Shown here: in pieces, positions 23,153 to 34,799 of the stretch
Layout: each line of letters opens with the position of its first letter
Position numbering within the stretch: position 1 is the stretch's first letter
NCBI RefSeq assembly: GCF_042242105.1
Contig: NC_092027.1
Coordinates: forward strand, 2,079,506-2,143,505
Origin: Pempheris klunzingeri
Lineage: Eukaryota; Chordata; Actinopteri; Acropomatiformes; Pempheridae
Length of the DNA: 64,000 nt
Direction of reading: 5' to 3'
Translations under genes and position numbers: made by a program
The notes under the pieces: model-generated
The model's database searches: none
The model's input: only the letters and a program-made list of their open reading frames with translations
What the model was told of the DNA's origin: nothing

Positions 23153-24282
23153 TCACAAAGAACTGGGTGTTTTCTCCCCCGTGTGGACCTTCATGTGTTC
23201 AAACAAATTGCTCCTGGCGATGAAACCTGCTTCACACACCGAGCAGCTGAAAGGTTTTTCTCTCGTGTGAACTTTTAAGTGCGAGTTCAGAGTTGACCTG
23301 TAGGCGAAGCTGGCGCCACAGACGGAGCAGTTGAAGGGTTTCTCCCCCGTGTGGATCCTCATGTGCTTCACGACGTCTCCTTTCCATTTGAACGTTTTTG
23401 TGCACACCGAGCAGCTGTACGGTCTCTCCATCGTGTGGACATTCAAGTGTTGCTTCAGATGATCCCGTCGAGCGAATATTTTACCACACACTGAACAATT
23501 GAAGGGTTTCTCCCCGGTGTGGATTCTCATGTGGTTAACCAGACTGTCTCTCACGCCAAAACCTGCTTTACAAATTGAGCAGCTGAAGCGTTTTCCTTCT
23601 GAATGAAACCTCATGTGGTTCATGAAGGACTTCTTCTGGGAGTATTTCTTACCACAAACCGAGCAGCTGAAATGGGGTCCCTCCGTTTGGATCCCGTTGT
23701 GTTTCTGCAGATGTCCCTTGTGGTCGAAGCTTGCAGCACATTCAGAGAGGCTAACCGATGTTTTTCCAGAATTACTTTTCTCATCACTTAGGAGAACTTT
23801 ATTGTTTTCCAGGGGGTTTTCTGAGCGCCCGGTCTCCTCCGAATCACAAGTGCTGTCATCAGTGTCGGGCTCAGAGGAGTCTGAAGTGTTGTCATGAGGA
23901 ATGGGTTGTAAGTGGCGATGTGGATTAAAGTTCCTGCCTGGTCCCGATCCTCCACACTTCTCTCCATCGGAGTGTGTTTTCAAATACTCTGCGTCTCTGT
24001 TCTTTCCAGTTTGGCTGTGATGAAGCTGCGAGTGCTGTGGCATCTCCTCATCGTCTTCCTCACTCTTCACAGAGACGGGACTGAATGTGATATCAGCCTC
24101 CTCCAACCCTCCAAGCTGCTCTTCCTCCTGGCTGATCCAGAGTTCCTCCTCTTCCTCTTTAATGTGAGGAGGCTCTGGCGGCTCCTCCTCCTCCTCCTCC
24201 TCCTGGTCCTGGTCCCGGCTGGGGCTCCTCTCCTGCTGCTCAGCGGGAACCTTTTCTTTACTCGCAAACAGCTGCTGGACGT
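23153..24282 (-). CDS. gene A exon 2: acidic linker and zinc fingers
   Basis: Acceptor ATTCTCCACAG then AC GTC CAG CAG CTG (DVQQL). One run of six glutamates, EEEEEE, precedes PPEPPHIKEE. Fingers begin near minus-strand position 23665 and run to the stop at 23153. Confidence 0.85.
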
Positions 24283-26319
24283 CTGTGGAGAATAATATAA
24301 TACATGTTTAACAACTGTAATGTCCTGTTAACTTTTAAACAACTACTTTCACTATACTTCAAGAGAAACAACTCGAGCAGAGTTATCTGCAGCTCACCGA
24401 ATCCTTAGCCGGCCAAATGTACGTCACAAAATCATTTTGATATTTAAACAGTGCTCAACACTTTCCTTGATTAGGTCTCTGGTTTCTGGCTCTCAACGTT
24501 AAAGGTGAAAGAATGAAGCTTAATCATACAAACACTTACAAACTGACTCTCCGTGTCAATGAGACCACTTGCTTATCAAATGTGTTTCTGTAAAAAGTAA
24601 GAAAATGTGCCGTTTTTCTTCTCTACACACGTTTTAAGCGTAAAGGTGGAGGTGTAGCAGGTGGAAGGAGACACCATCACACCAACATCCCTCTGCAAAT
24701 AACTAAAATATGGCGTTTGAAAGCATCAGCACACTGAATCGCGTGGAGCACTTAAAGCTTTCCAACTAGCGAAGGCACGTCCATTAATCTGGGTCACCGC
24801 GGGTCCTCCTCCAGAGACACACATCAGCACTGAGGCATGTGGGCGCAGGAAGGAGGGAGAGGTGGAGTAAGACCCTCCTATATGATCCTACATACTTACC
24901 TCTGCACCCCGTGAGCGGGTGAGAGTTTGGTCCTAAATCTCCTCCTTGAAAACCCCATAAAGAATTTCCCTAAACCTGAGAGGACTTAACAGCTACACCG
25001 ACACTCTGTCCCGACAGAGTTTTCTAACCAGCTAAGGCGGTGGGGGTGAGCACCACCCACAGAGAAGAAGAAAAACAAGCAAGGGAGCTTGTAAAAGCTT
25101 CAATGTTTGAATTTTTGAAAGCTAAACATTTAAAAAAGACTAAGAAACCTTATCGGAGGCTCCCTTGGGTGATGTGCTCACAGGGTTTACACATTTTTAA
25201 ACGGTCTTCTTCACGGTTCAGTACCAACAAGTGAGAGGAATCTTTGGCCCAGGACTCTTTAGGGGTGCCAGCGGCCAAAACTGGGTCCCTCAGGGTTCGC
25301 AGCAACCCCTCACAATCATCCACAGGTTGTTTCTAAGACAGACAGCTTTCGCCGGCAGTCGAGCGAAGGCCAAAGGGAGGGTGTCAAATGGCGTGGCGGT
25401 TGGAGTTTGTGAGAAATGGCTGCTCGTATGTTGTGCTGTGCCATGAAGACATCAGCAGGCTGAGGCTTGAGGTTTTCTCACTTCTCACCGTGATCCATCA
25501 TAAAGTGGAGGAGCAAATGAGTACTAATGACCATTCACACCTAAAGGCAATTGAGAGTCACCACTGACTCTAACCTACCCTGCAGGTCTTTGGACTGGGC
25601 TTAAAGGCTCAAACACAGCACCACTGTGGACCGAATTTATTTATTTAGGTCAAAAGTCTCCTGTGCAAGAAACTGTCTTTAAATTATTCTATTTCAGTGT
25701 TTAATGTTTAGTATTTTCAATTAAACACTGAATTTATTCCGTTCCAAATTACTCCAAAATTAGTTTTTCTTTTACTCATGTAAAAAAAAACCACTTATGG
25801 GCATTAATGCAGCAGTGATGGAGCCAGAGCTTTCAGCTATCAGCCTCCTCTCCTTCCAGTCTGGGTTCAGGGGGCAGACACCCTCTCTAGATTTAAGAGT
25901 GGACTAAAAACCTTCCTTAGTGATAAAGCCTATAGTTCAGGACTGGATCAGGCCTTGGACCAGCCCCTAGTTGTGCTGCTATAGGCTCAGACTGCCGGGG
26001 GACTCCCATGATGCACTGGGCTCCTCTCTCCTCCTCTTCCTCTCCATCCTGATGCTTCATGTCTCTTTAACGTCTGTTACTAACTTGCTATCTTCCCCGG
26101 AGCCTTTCTGTGCTTCTCTCATCCCTCAGGTTCCTGTGGACCCTGGTCCTGGTTCTCCTGCTGTGGTTCTCTGGTTCCTGTGGACCCTGGTCCTGGTTCT
26201 CCTGCTGTGGTTCTCTGGCTTCATGATATATACTCATCTATACTACGTATTGATATTAGTCCTGTTATTCGTCATGCTACCATATTGCTAATTTATTAGT
26301 CACATTCCTATTGTTGTTT

Positions 26320-26353
<34 letters not shown>

Positions 26354-27081
26354 CTGGTTCTGTTTGAGGTTTCTTCCTGTTAAAGGGGAGTTCTTCCTCC
26401 ACTGTTGCTCAATATAATAATGCTGCTCATGTGGGGATTATGAATCGGCGCTATATAAATAAAGGTTGATTGATTGATTAATGCACCTGTTACAATAAAA
26501 AGGCAAATATTTTGAACTACACCACAAATCTGAATCACTGATTTATCCTCGTACTTATAAACGCAAATTAAACGAGTTATGACCCTTTCGGCTTTCCATA
26601 CTGACCTGCTGACAAACAGGGAAGTGAGGGGCTCTTACTTTGAAGGTGACACAGCGGAAACACACTTGACAGCAGAACAGAAAACAAAACAAAAAAAATA
26701 AAATACCTGAACTGTTTTGTCGTTTGTCTCCTAGTTTACACCAACCAGACCAGAGGGGGGGGAAATCACACTCACATTTAGAGCCACGTTCACCAAAATA
26801 CGAGTCGCTTTAACGTTTCTGCTGCTTAAGACTCAACCTAAAAACACAAACAGCTCCAGAATGACAATAACACCAAAACCACACAAACCTGCTCTGTGGA
26901 TCCGGACTACGGGGCTGAAAACCGCGTCCAGGAGCTTCTGCTGCCGCTCGTTCTCCTCTTTTGACCGCCGAAGTTCCCTCTCGTACTCCGCTATTGTTCT
27001 TTCAAACAGCTCAAATATCTCCTCGGCAGCTTCAGTCAGTCGCTGCTTCACTGAAGCTCTCAGCATTCGGACTTTAGACAT
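23153..27081 (-). CDS. C2H2 zinc-finger protein, gene A (two exons)
   Basis: Exon 1 is 27081-26889 and exon 2 is 24282-23153. They join as GCA G|AC GTC and encode about 440 residues. The leader (64 residues, starting MSKVRMLRASVKQRL) is helical and acidic/basic, typical of many teleost C2H2 proteins. Next comes an acidic linker with PPEPPHIKEEEEELWISQ. Six canonical C-X2-C-X12-H-X3-H fingers follow, with TGEKP-type linkers between several of them. A degenerate finger (SVSLSECAASF to HLQKHNGIQ), lacking the first Cys and last His, precedes them. This is predicted to be a nuclear sequence-specific DNA-binding regulator; the target is unknown. The 2.6-kb intron carries a retroelement-like tail. 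The start is the ATG of MSKV, not the in-frame GTG upstream. Confidence 0.85.
24290..25829. other. gene A intron, 3' part
   Basis: ORFs at 25040-25234 and 25231-25446 have no recognisable domain, and I see no conserved element here. Confidence 0.45.
25830..26480 (+). mobile_element. retroelement-like 3' tail in gene A intron
   Basis: Ends with GCGCTATATAAATAAAGG followed by TTGATTGATTGATT, preceded by GTTTCTTCCTGTTAAAGGGG. This is a very common teleost interspersed tail, of a type I associate with non-LTR elements; the family was not determined. It includes a doubled segment of about 45 bp (26134-26220, GTTCCTGTGGACCCTGGTCC twice) and a (CT)n tract (about 26317-26351). Confidence 0.5.
26889..27081 (-). 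CDS. gene A exon 1: leader module
   Basis: 64 codons plus one base, donor GCAG|GTTTGT. It contains EEIFELFERTIAEYERELRR and ends VRIHRA. It differs from the B/D/F leader at many positions and is the most diverged full-length copy apart from C. Confidence 0.85.
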
Positions 27082-27119
27082 TTTTGACACCGACTTTGCT
27101 CCGGAAACACCGATGTAAT

Positions 27120-27440
27120 GAGGTGGATTTCGGACTCTTATCGCACCGAGTCACCCCCGAGTGCAGCTTGTGTTGGCTGGTCCTCGTCTGTTCGCTGCTA
27201 GCATGCTAAGCTAACTTCATTTAGCATTGCGGGCTAACAGGAGGCGAGTCTGCGGCGGAACATCCCGGAAGTTTGCTCAAAGTCCTCTTCGACGAGTTTG
27301 GCCATATTTGCACGCGGGATCTGGTGGCTCACACCGGTGGTTTCTTAAGGTACCGCACGTGGTACATAACGGAGGAAAGTTAGCATGCTAGCCACGGTAA
27401 GTTAAACTGCTTCCGGGCACCACGTCATTCCCGGTCTTCA
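27120..27440 (-). promoter_or_regulatory. gene A promoter region with CTTCCGG motif
   Basis: CTTCCGGG at 27410-27417 lies about 330 bp upstream of the gene A ATG. AGCATGCTAAGCTAAC at about 27200 and AGCATGCTAGCCACGGTAA at about 27383 recur at the other zinc-finger leaders. No TATA box is evident. CTTCCGG is the core of ETS-family (for example GABP) sites. Confidence 0.4.
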
Positions 27441-27449
27441 AAATAAAAG

Positions 27450-28100
27450 TCGCGGTTTATTAAAAAATAGACAAACCCGGAAATACCAGTACGTAAAGAG
27501 AGCAAGATCAAAGATCAGAAATAACAGTATCAGAATGACCCCTGTGAATGTTTTTGGATTATTATTACTGATACCTTCATATTTAAGCAGCATTTTAATG
27601 TCGAGGTGGAACCAAATTTTAATATTTTCTCTACTGGTGGGTAGTTTAATTAGTAACAGTCATTGTTTTACAGTTAATCTGCAGTGTAACTGTGGATTTG
27701 TACCATTCATGTGTCATACTAACAGTAGAGTGAGGAGATATGTGAGTTTATGATTTATAAAGTCTTAAGCAGCTAATGACACCAGTAGATAGATCTCTGT
27801 CCCATCAGGTGAAGATGGTGGCTGACATCGTTCATGATGGCCTGCAGCTTGCAACGTGTGCGTTTCTGAAGGAAAAATACTGATACTGAGCTGCTGCAGT
27901 CACTTGACCTTGTTGCTTTTGCAAGATGTTCTCCTCCTGATTACAGGATGTGAGCCCAGTCCAACATTTTAACTAGATCTGCAGTTAAGGTGGCCTCGGC
28001 TGAGGGCCCTGAAACAGGAACAAACGTCTGTTACCAGGCTTAGTGGCAGATTATGTGTAACCAACTATGTGTATAAAGGATGAGCTGACCTGTGTGTCTG
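27450..28100. other. intergenic between genes A and B, left part
   Basis: Noncoding. A possible LTR-type fragment is listed separately. Nothing else recognised. Confidence 0.4.
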
Positions 28101-28175
28101 TGCACGGCTGAATAAAGAGACGCTTTGACTTCAAGAACCTCCTGTGAGAGTGATGATTTACATTTAAATCCAACT
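27820..28175 (+). mobile_element. possible LTR-type fossil fragment
   Basis: A TATAAA-like box (GTGTATAAAGG) is followed about 40 bp later by GGCTGAATAAAGAGACGC, a spacing seen in LTRs. A partial second copy of the 3' part lies at 28774-28828. No internal genes are visible between them. Family and age are undetermined, and it is clearly not whole. Confidence 0.2.
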
Positions 28176-28828
28176 AAAAATCCTTCAGAGCAAGGCCTTC
28201 GACGGCGGGAGGAGGGACGGAGGGTCAACGGGATCGAACTGAGGTGAGAAGTGCGATTCTTCAATAGACTTTTTCTCTTCTCAGTAATGAAAAGAGGGTA
28301 TAAAAGAACATATGAGTGAGTAAGGCCTGTAAAAGTATTGTGTTGTGTAAAACCTGCTGAAAATAAGTTTACATTAGTAAAGACACCTAAAGGGAGAGAA
28401 AAAGTTATGGAGAAACAAACATGGGAAAAAGTCTGAGCACGGAAAACCCCAGACACCTTATGTTACCTTAGGAAATACATGTTCACGTTCAGCTCTAGTA
28501 GTGTTGATCATTAGGAAAAGTGGAAGAGAAGCTATAGTTTAGATGGATGGATAACTGTAGAGATATAGTAAAGGCATGTAAAGGGGTTAAGAAGAAAGAG
28601 AAAGTTTACAAAGTGCAAAAATGTGTCTTGAACAGGCAGGAAAGCGGGAAAACAGAAAAAGGAAAGATGAAAACAATTGCTGAGTATGGAAAAAGTGAAG
28701 GAACATGATAATGATGGAACTAAGTGCTCCTGTTTTGCAGAATCCTGTAGAGGTACCTGCCGCTCCGATCCCCGAGACGCTTTGACTTTGAGAACCTCCT
28801 GTGAGAGTGATGATTTATATTTAAATCC
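28117..28828. repeat. 55-bp direct repeat pair (28117-28171, 28774-28828)
   Basis: Both copies contain GAGACGCTTTGACTT and AACCTCCTGTGAGAGTGATG in the same orientation, 657 bp apart, with only a few differences. Origin unresolved. Confidence 0.7.
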
Positions 28829-28989
28829 GTCCTCCACTTTCTCCACCACCATCCTCTCAGCGGTCACGATGCCTCCCCGGCAGACGGCAGCTTAAAACAG
28901 TGCAGAACATGTGCAACATTTCTCTGCAGACACCAAAGGACCCGAGCCTGCTGAGGAAAAACAGTTCCTTCCTGTTGAGGTGTATATGA

Positions 28990-29200
28990 TCCAATACATC
29001 CACCTGTTATCTATACCACTTATCCGTCAGGGGCGAGGGGGAGCTGGAGCGAATCCCAGGAAGCCGGAGAAAACCCACGCAAGCAACAGGGAGAACATGC
29101 AAACTCCACACAGGAAGACCTCAGGTTCAAACCTGGATTCAAACCTGGAAGGCAACAGTACAGTACTGACCACTGCACCACCTAATCCAGTAATACATAT
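28990..29200. repeat. common teleost interspersed repeat fragment
   Basis: Shows the familiar order TATACCACTTATCCGTCAGG, GGAGAAAACCCACGCA, AGGGAGAACATGCAAACTCC and CTGACCACTGCACCACC, known from many fish genomes. Truncated internally. No coding capacity. Confidence 0.6.
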
Positions 29201-29209
29201 ATATAAATA

Positions 29210-30440
29210 ATGTAATAATAAATATATGTATATAAAAATCTAATCAAATAATATTTAAGTAATAACACCAAGACACTGGTAATTCTGCATTTTGAATATA
29301 TCTGATTTTTGTCCATATTTTTTGCTGATCATGTGTATTTATATAAGTTCAGCTTTTGATGCCGGGCTTTTACTCATGATGGAGTATTTTTACAAAGCAG
29401 CACTGGTGGTGTTGTGGTGATTTCAGCCCCCCCAGTTCATGTTACTTTATTTCTCCTTTCCTCTGCTTTTGAAAGATATTTCCAAAAATGCAGAATTATT
29501 GTGAAGTATGAATGTTGTTCTCCACCTTATTTAGCTGAAATTATACACAGATTCTTTCATTTTCAGTCACACCCCTGCATCTTCCACTTTCAACACTGAC
29601 GAACACGGAAGGTAAACTTTCTTAAATCATCAATAAGTTCTCAGTTTTGGCTTTTGACCAGATTTCTTCTCCTCCTGATTATTTGGTATTTAAGCTCGTA
29701 AATCAAATGATACTTGATCCTGACAATATCAAGCAAAAACACATTCAAAGTATTATTTCTGATTTCAAATGAAACATTTTTAAGGAAAGGTTTGATCGTC
29801 TACTAAACCCGACTACGATGCAAGACGATAAAAAATCTATTGGGGATCTTCCAAACCATTTTTAAATGAAGAAGCTTTGAAAATATGCACTGTTACACAT
29901 CAAACTACCAAACAGTATATAAAACAGATTAAATGATTAATAAATTAATCGATAAACAGAAAAATCCGTCTTTATGTTTCCACAGACAGAAAAAACAACC
30001 TCCACTAAAGTCCCAGGATGAAGAGACCGACCTGAAGGATCATCACAGCAACATCTGAGCAGCGTACGAACACAGAAACTGGATGAATCCAACTCCTCCG
30101 CTGTGGAATTCTGTCCCATAAAAGTTTGTCTGAAGACTTCGGATTTGACCAAAATAACACCAAATATAGTGTAAACAGTTTAAGACTGAATTTAACAGGA
30201 GAATTTATTAAATTAGAAATAAACTGTTATTGTGAGGTAAGTCAAGTCATTTAATTTCACAGTCACATTTTGAAACATCAAATACTGACAAAATACTAAC
30301 AGATAGTTAAAATACTTCTTAAATAATTGAAAATATAAATAACATAGATGAAAGAATTAAAATGACCGTATCACTACCTCTTCGCTGACAACGTTTTTAG
30401 CTGATCAGCGTTGGGCCGAGTCTTGTCCTCACCAAGCATC
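29210..30440. other. noncoding stretch 3' of gene B
   Basis: AT-rich; 29880-30260 resembles the 3' flank of gene A. No gene recognised. Confidence 0.5.
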
Positions 30441-30448
30441 TCTGCAGC

Positions 30449-31533
30449 TTAACTTAATTCTGTTGCTCCACACTTGTGTTTTCTGACATACTGGAGTCGA
30501 GTGAATCCTTTACCACAAATACTGCAACAGTACGGTTTCTCCCCCGTGTGGACAGTCAAGTGTCGTGTCAGATTTCCCTTTTGTGAAAATATTTTACCAC
30601 ATATGGAACAACTGAATGGTCTCTCCACTGCGTGGGCGGTCAAGTGTCTTCTTAGATCTCCTTGTTGTGCAAATCTTTCGCCACAAACGGAGCATCTGAA
30701 TGGTTTCTCCTCTGTATGGAGTCCCATGTGTTTGACCAAATTGTTTCTGAGACCAAAACTGGCTTTACAAACTAAGCAGGAGAAAGGTTTCTCTCCTGTA
30801 TGAACTCTTAAGTGTGAGGTCAAATTTGAGCTGTCAGCGAATCTTGCACCACAGAGGGAGCAACTAAAGGGTTTTTCCCCCGTGTGGACTCTCATGTGCC
30901 TCACAACCTTTTCTCTCCACGGAAAGGTTTTCTTACAAACTGAGCAGCTGAAATGTTTTCCCTCTGAGTGGAGTCTCATATGAGTTGTTAAGGAGTTCTT
31001 GAGAGAGTATCTTCTACCGCAAACTGAGCAACTAAATGGTTTTTCTTCCGTTTGGTTAGTGTTGTGTTTCTGCAGATGTCCCTTGTGGCCGGAGCTTCTA
31101 CATCCAGAGGAGCTAACTGGTGTTTTCCCTGTAACACTGTCCTCATCAGTGTTGAAGCCTGGCTGAAGTTCCCTGGTCTCCTCCCACTCACAACTGTCTT
31201 CAGTCTCACATTCAGAGGAATCTAGAGTGTTAATGTGATGAGGAGCTGGATGTAAACGATGGAGTGGACTAATGTTCGTGGTTGGTTCTGGTCCTCCACA
31301 GTCCTCTCCACCTAATTCTGTTTTCAGATGCTTTTTATCTCCCTTTTCTTCAGTTTGACTGGGATGAAGCTGTGAAGCTCCAAGCTGCTCTCCCCCCTGA
31401 CTGCTCCAGAGTTCCTCCTCTTCCTCCTTAATGTGAGGAGGCTCTGGTGGCTCCTCCTGGTCCAGACTGGGGCTCCTCTCCTGCTGCTGCTCAGGGGGAA
31501 CCTCGTCTTTACTCACCAACACTTGCTGCACAT
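30449..31533 (-). CDS. gene B exon 2: linker and seven zinc fingers
   Basis: Acceptor TCTCCTCCGCAG. The acidic linker covers roughly residues 66-220. Fingers run from CSVCGRRYSLKNSLTTHMRLH to the stop. Confidence 0.85.
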
Positions 31534-32770
31534 CTGCGGAGGAGAAAAAACATTCAGGTTTTAGAAAACTCTCATTTCCTGACGTAGGAGCCAAGAGTAA
31601 ATTGTTTTGTTGTAAAGTTAAGGGGCATATTGATTGTTGTTAGGTTTTGGCTATGATATTATTTTGTGATTATATTGGATAGCGGCTCACGTGGACATGG
31701 GCGGGGACAGACTCACCTGTTCACTTTGGATTGTTTGAGGGAGAGAGAGGGAGGGTGAGCTGGGTCAACGTATTTTTGGTGACTGCTATTTTCCCTGTGA
31801 TTACTTTGATTATGAGTTTACACACCTTATCATGAGTTGATCATCTGTTTTTTCCTCAAATAAAAAGGCAAAAAGTTATTCTTTGAAATCCCAGAGAAGG
31901 CTTCGGTTAGGTGCGTCAGACAAACAGGCCCAGCCTTGTTCGTTGAAGTCACTTCACCAGTGACAGCAACACTTTCTTAAATGTTATCTCTTCACCTCAG
32001 AGTGTGCAGTACACTACATTGTTTCTGTTTTTTTTATACTTTCTCTACCGTAGATGTACATATTCTTCTATATCTGCTCTTCTCTTATATCTGCAAGTGA
32101 AACTACAAGCAAATCGCACACTTTGCATTTCATCAGAGCAGATCAAGGCAGCTGTGCTTCCATGCTAAACTCCCTCCATTCAAATAAGTACACAGTTCAA
32201 AAATACACCTCTGGGCTGAACACATGTTCTTTCTCTGTCTTTCTGTCTTTCGCTCTGCTACCACTTCCTGTTTTGTCCATGACTACTTCTCATTACACAG
32301 ACACCTGCACACCCTGTCTGCAGTAGTTTATTTTAGACACCTCCCGAGCACATCACTACTGTGCTTTATTCACATCTTCTAACTTTTGCATGCCTCAGAT
32401 ATCAGATTTTTACACCACTGTTGTAGAAAAGGAGGGTCGAGAACTACACATTTAACTGACTGCTTCACTTTGCTTGTTGTGCACATGGCAGGAGATGATG
32501 TGAACTTTAACTCTTGGACGATAGCAGCTGGTTCTGCAGCACTTTAAAGAGATAAATGACAGTGAATGTGCACAAACCTGCTCTGAGGATCCGGACTTCA
32601 GGCCTCAAAACTGCGTCCAGAAGTTTCTGCTGTCGCTTGTTCTCCTCTTGTGACCGACAGAGCTCCTCCTCGTACTCTGCTATGGTTCTTTCAAACAGCT
32701 CAAATATCTCCTCAGCAGCAGCACTCAGTCTCTGGCTGACAGAAGCTCTCAGCATTTGGACTTTAGACAT
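30449..32770 (-). CDS. C2H2 zinc-finger protein, gene B (two exons)
   Basis: Exon 1 is 32770-32578 and exon 2 is 31533-30449. They join GCA G|AT GTG (DVQQVL) to give about 425 residues. The leader starts MSKVQMLRASVSQRL and ends EVRILRA. The linker has ERSPSLDQEEPPEPPHIKEE and a degenerate finger (GHLQKHNTNQ). Six canonical fingers follow, with HTGEKPF linkers. The terminal seventh (CSICGKGFTRLQYVRKHKC) ends H-K-C, a C2HC variant. Predicted nuclear DNA-binding protein. The leader and its flanking intron bases match those of genes D and F exactly as far as I can read, while fingers differ, implying recent exchange or duplication. Confidence 0.85.
32578..32770 (-). CDS. gene B exon 1: leader module
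   Basis: 64 codons plus one base; donor GCAG|GTTTGT. EEIFELFERTIAEYEEELCR is the core. Upstream GTGTCAAAA precedes the ATG, as in the D and F copies. Confidence 0.85.
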
Positions 32771-32799
32771 TTTTGACACCAACTTTTTCCTGCAGAAAA

Positions 32800-33225
32800 C
32801 AGTTTGGGTGATAGTTTGGCTTCGGGTCCGTCTATTTCCTGCTACAAGCTTCATTAGCTTCGCAGGACAAATGGAGATAATTCAGACATTAGATATTTTC
32901 AGGTAACGGGGACATCTGATTGTCTGTTCAGACATGAAAAACACAACTTGGCCTCCATCAAAGAATCATTCTGACTAATCGCTGTGTGGCCAATTTCCGT
33001 CTCCGTCTACTTCCAGCTAGCAAGCTAGGCTAACTTAATTTAGCATTCCTGGCTAGCAGGAGATGAGTCTGAGGTGAAACATGCCGTGAGTTTGCACTCT
33101 GACAATCCACCTCAAACCAGTTTATCCATACACACAAGCTCTGGTGGTTTACTCCGGTTGTATCTGGTGGTAATGCTAAAGTTAGCATGTTAGCCACGGT
33201 AAATACAACTACTTCCGGTATCACT
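32800..33225 (-). promoter_or_regulatory. gene B upstream block with CTTCCGG motif
   Basis: ACTTCCGGT at 33211-33219, about 440 bp upstream of the ATG. The block shares CTAGCAAGCTAGGCTAA, TTTAGCAT and GGCTA with the regions upstream of F (49210-49440) and E (40560-40860). No TATA box seen. Likely a duplicated promoter. Confidence 0.4.
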
Positions 33226-33390
33226 TCTTCTTCTTCTCTGACGTTCAGCGGCAGCTTGCATCCTCACGCCTGGAGTGTTTAAATACTGTTTTCTTTTTAC
33301 ATCTATACCTTTTTCTATACATTTACATTTGTGTGTGTGTTTATTTCTGTGTTGTAGTGAAGTGAAACTCCTTCTGTTCTTAATTTGAAG

Positions 33391-33438
<48 letters not shown>
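33391..33438. repeat. (CA)n microsatellite
   Basis: About 24 dinucleotide units. The ORFs on the minus strand that cross it are artefacts of the repeat. Confidence 0.95.
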
Positions 33439-33439
<1 letters not shown>

Positions 33440-33442
<3 letters not shown>

Positions 33443-34790
33443 AAGTTCTTTAACCGGAGAGCCTGGATCACATCTAATCCTCCACACACAGTTTTTGATT
33501 CTGATCTTTTTAATATGTATGTACATAATGAGAACTGGTTGTAGACAGGCCAGCATAGAAATATATGAACAGTGATGTGTGTACTAGCACAACAGCTAAT
33601 AAATACATATGCTGGAATGTAAATAGATTGTAAACAGTAAGTAACCAGGTGGAGCTGAACTGATGGGGGTCTCCCGTGATCCTGCACCGCTGGGTGTAGA
33701 GGTCCTCCATGGATGGAGGGGTCCAGGTTGAGACAGCGGCTCTTCTACCTCCACAGGCTGTCTTTGTGATGCTGTTTGCGTCGTGAGTCCTTGCTGATGT
33801 GAATCCTAGACTCGACTCTTCCCTGTGATGTCTTTTCATACCTGGATTTCCTGTACGTGTCCAAACTGCCTGAGTTGTTGGTGTTTCTGGACTTTTTTCT
33901 GTACAGCAGTCCTCTGTACAACGTCTTGGATGCATTTTATGATGTCGTCAATCACGTGTCCTGACTCGCTCTGCAGTGGAAACAACACTGTGGCTGCTGG
34001 ATCCAAAGCACCACAGCCTTTCCAGAAGTCAGTGCAGTCAGACCAGCGCCATTCTTAACTCTCCCAAAGTAAAAACAATCTGCTCGGCGTCAGTGTTTCA
34101 GTAATTCCCACATCTTTTCTTTGTGCTCCACCCCTCTGGGGAGGCTGTATCCAGTGTACAAAGTCCAGTCCAGTAACAACGCAGGATTTTACTGGATAAA
34201 CATTTGTTAGTTTTCGGGGTTTATTCAGTGAAATCCTCAGTTTTTACTGGACTGGCCTCCGCTCACCTCTCCATCGGGGTGCAACAGCTGTCTCCTTGTC
34301 GCTGGTCTCAACACTAAATGACACACGACCTGTTCTCCATCATCTGAGCCGCCTTTAAAGAGAACAATCAAACTACACAGTACAAATATCAGCCGACTGA
34401 TCAGAGCACCCTTACTTATAAATCACTTGTGTCACACCTGTAGTGTAGTGAGGTAAATCAGACCAACGATGGGAAGCACAAACGTTTTCGGATGACGTCA
34501 CAGGAGAGGAGCTGTGTCCAACAACGACCTGCTGAGTGCTTTCTAGTTTTCTGCTTGCTTGATACAACAACAGGTACAATAATTAACATTAAAAGTAGCT
34601 TTAGTTTCCCCGCTCTCCCTCTTTAACTGCCTTCTTTATGGTAGTCTACTACAACTGTTAATAAACAGCACTAGAGTTTGCTCACTGCATAATTAATCCT
34701 GTAGAAGCTTCTGTTTCAACAACCAAACTCAAAACACAGGTTAACCTCCTGAGCTCCTAAAAATAAGATGTGCTCGGCTCTCCACCTTCA
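33440..34790. other. intergenic between genes C and B
   Basis: A minus-strand ORF at 33510-33935 (141 codons) has an ordinary amino-acid mix but no domain I recognise. It may be an old retroelement fragment. The remainder shows no gene. Confidence 0.35.
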
Positions 34791-34799
34791 CCTGCTGCC

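Noticed and set aside
24890-24960. ATACTTACCT resembling the 5' end of U1 snRNA
   Set aside because: Only the first ten bases agree; the following stem-loops of U1 are not there.
30474-30803. Plus-strand ORFs opposite the finger exons (also 35071-35253, 44971-45159, 45235-45453)
   Set aside because: Antisense shadows of zinc-finger repeats; the repeated consensus keeps the opposite frame open.
33510-33935. 141-codon minus ORF between genes B and C
   Set aside because: No domain, no splice phase link to the leaders; perhaps an old retroelement scrap but unsupported.
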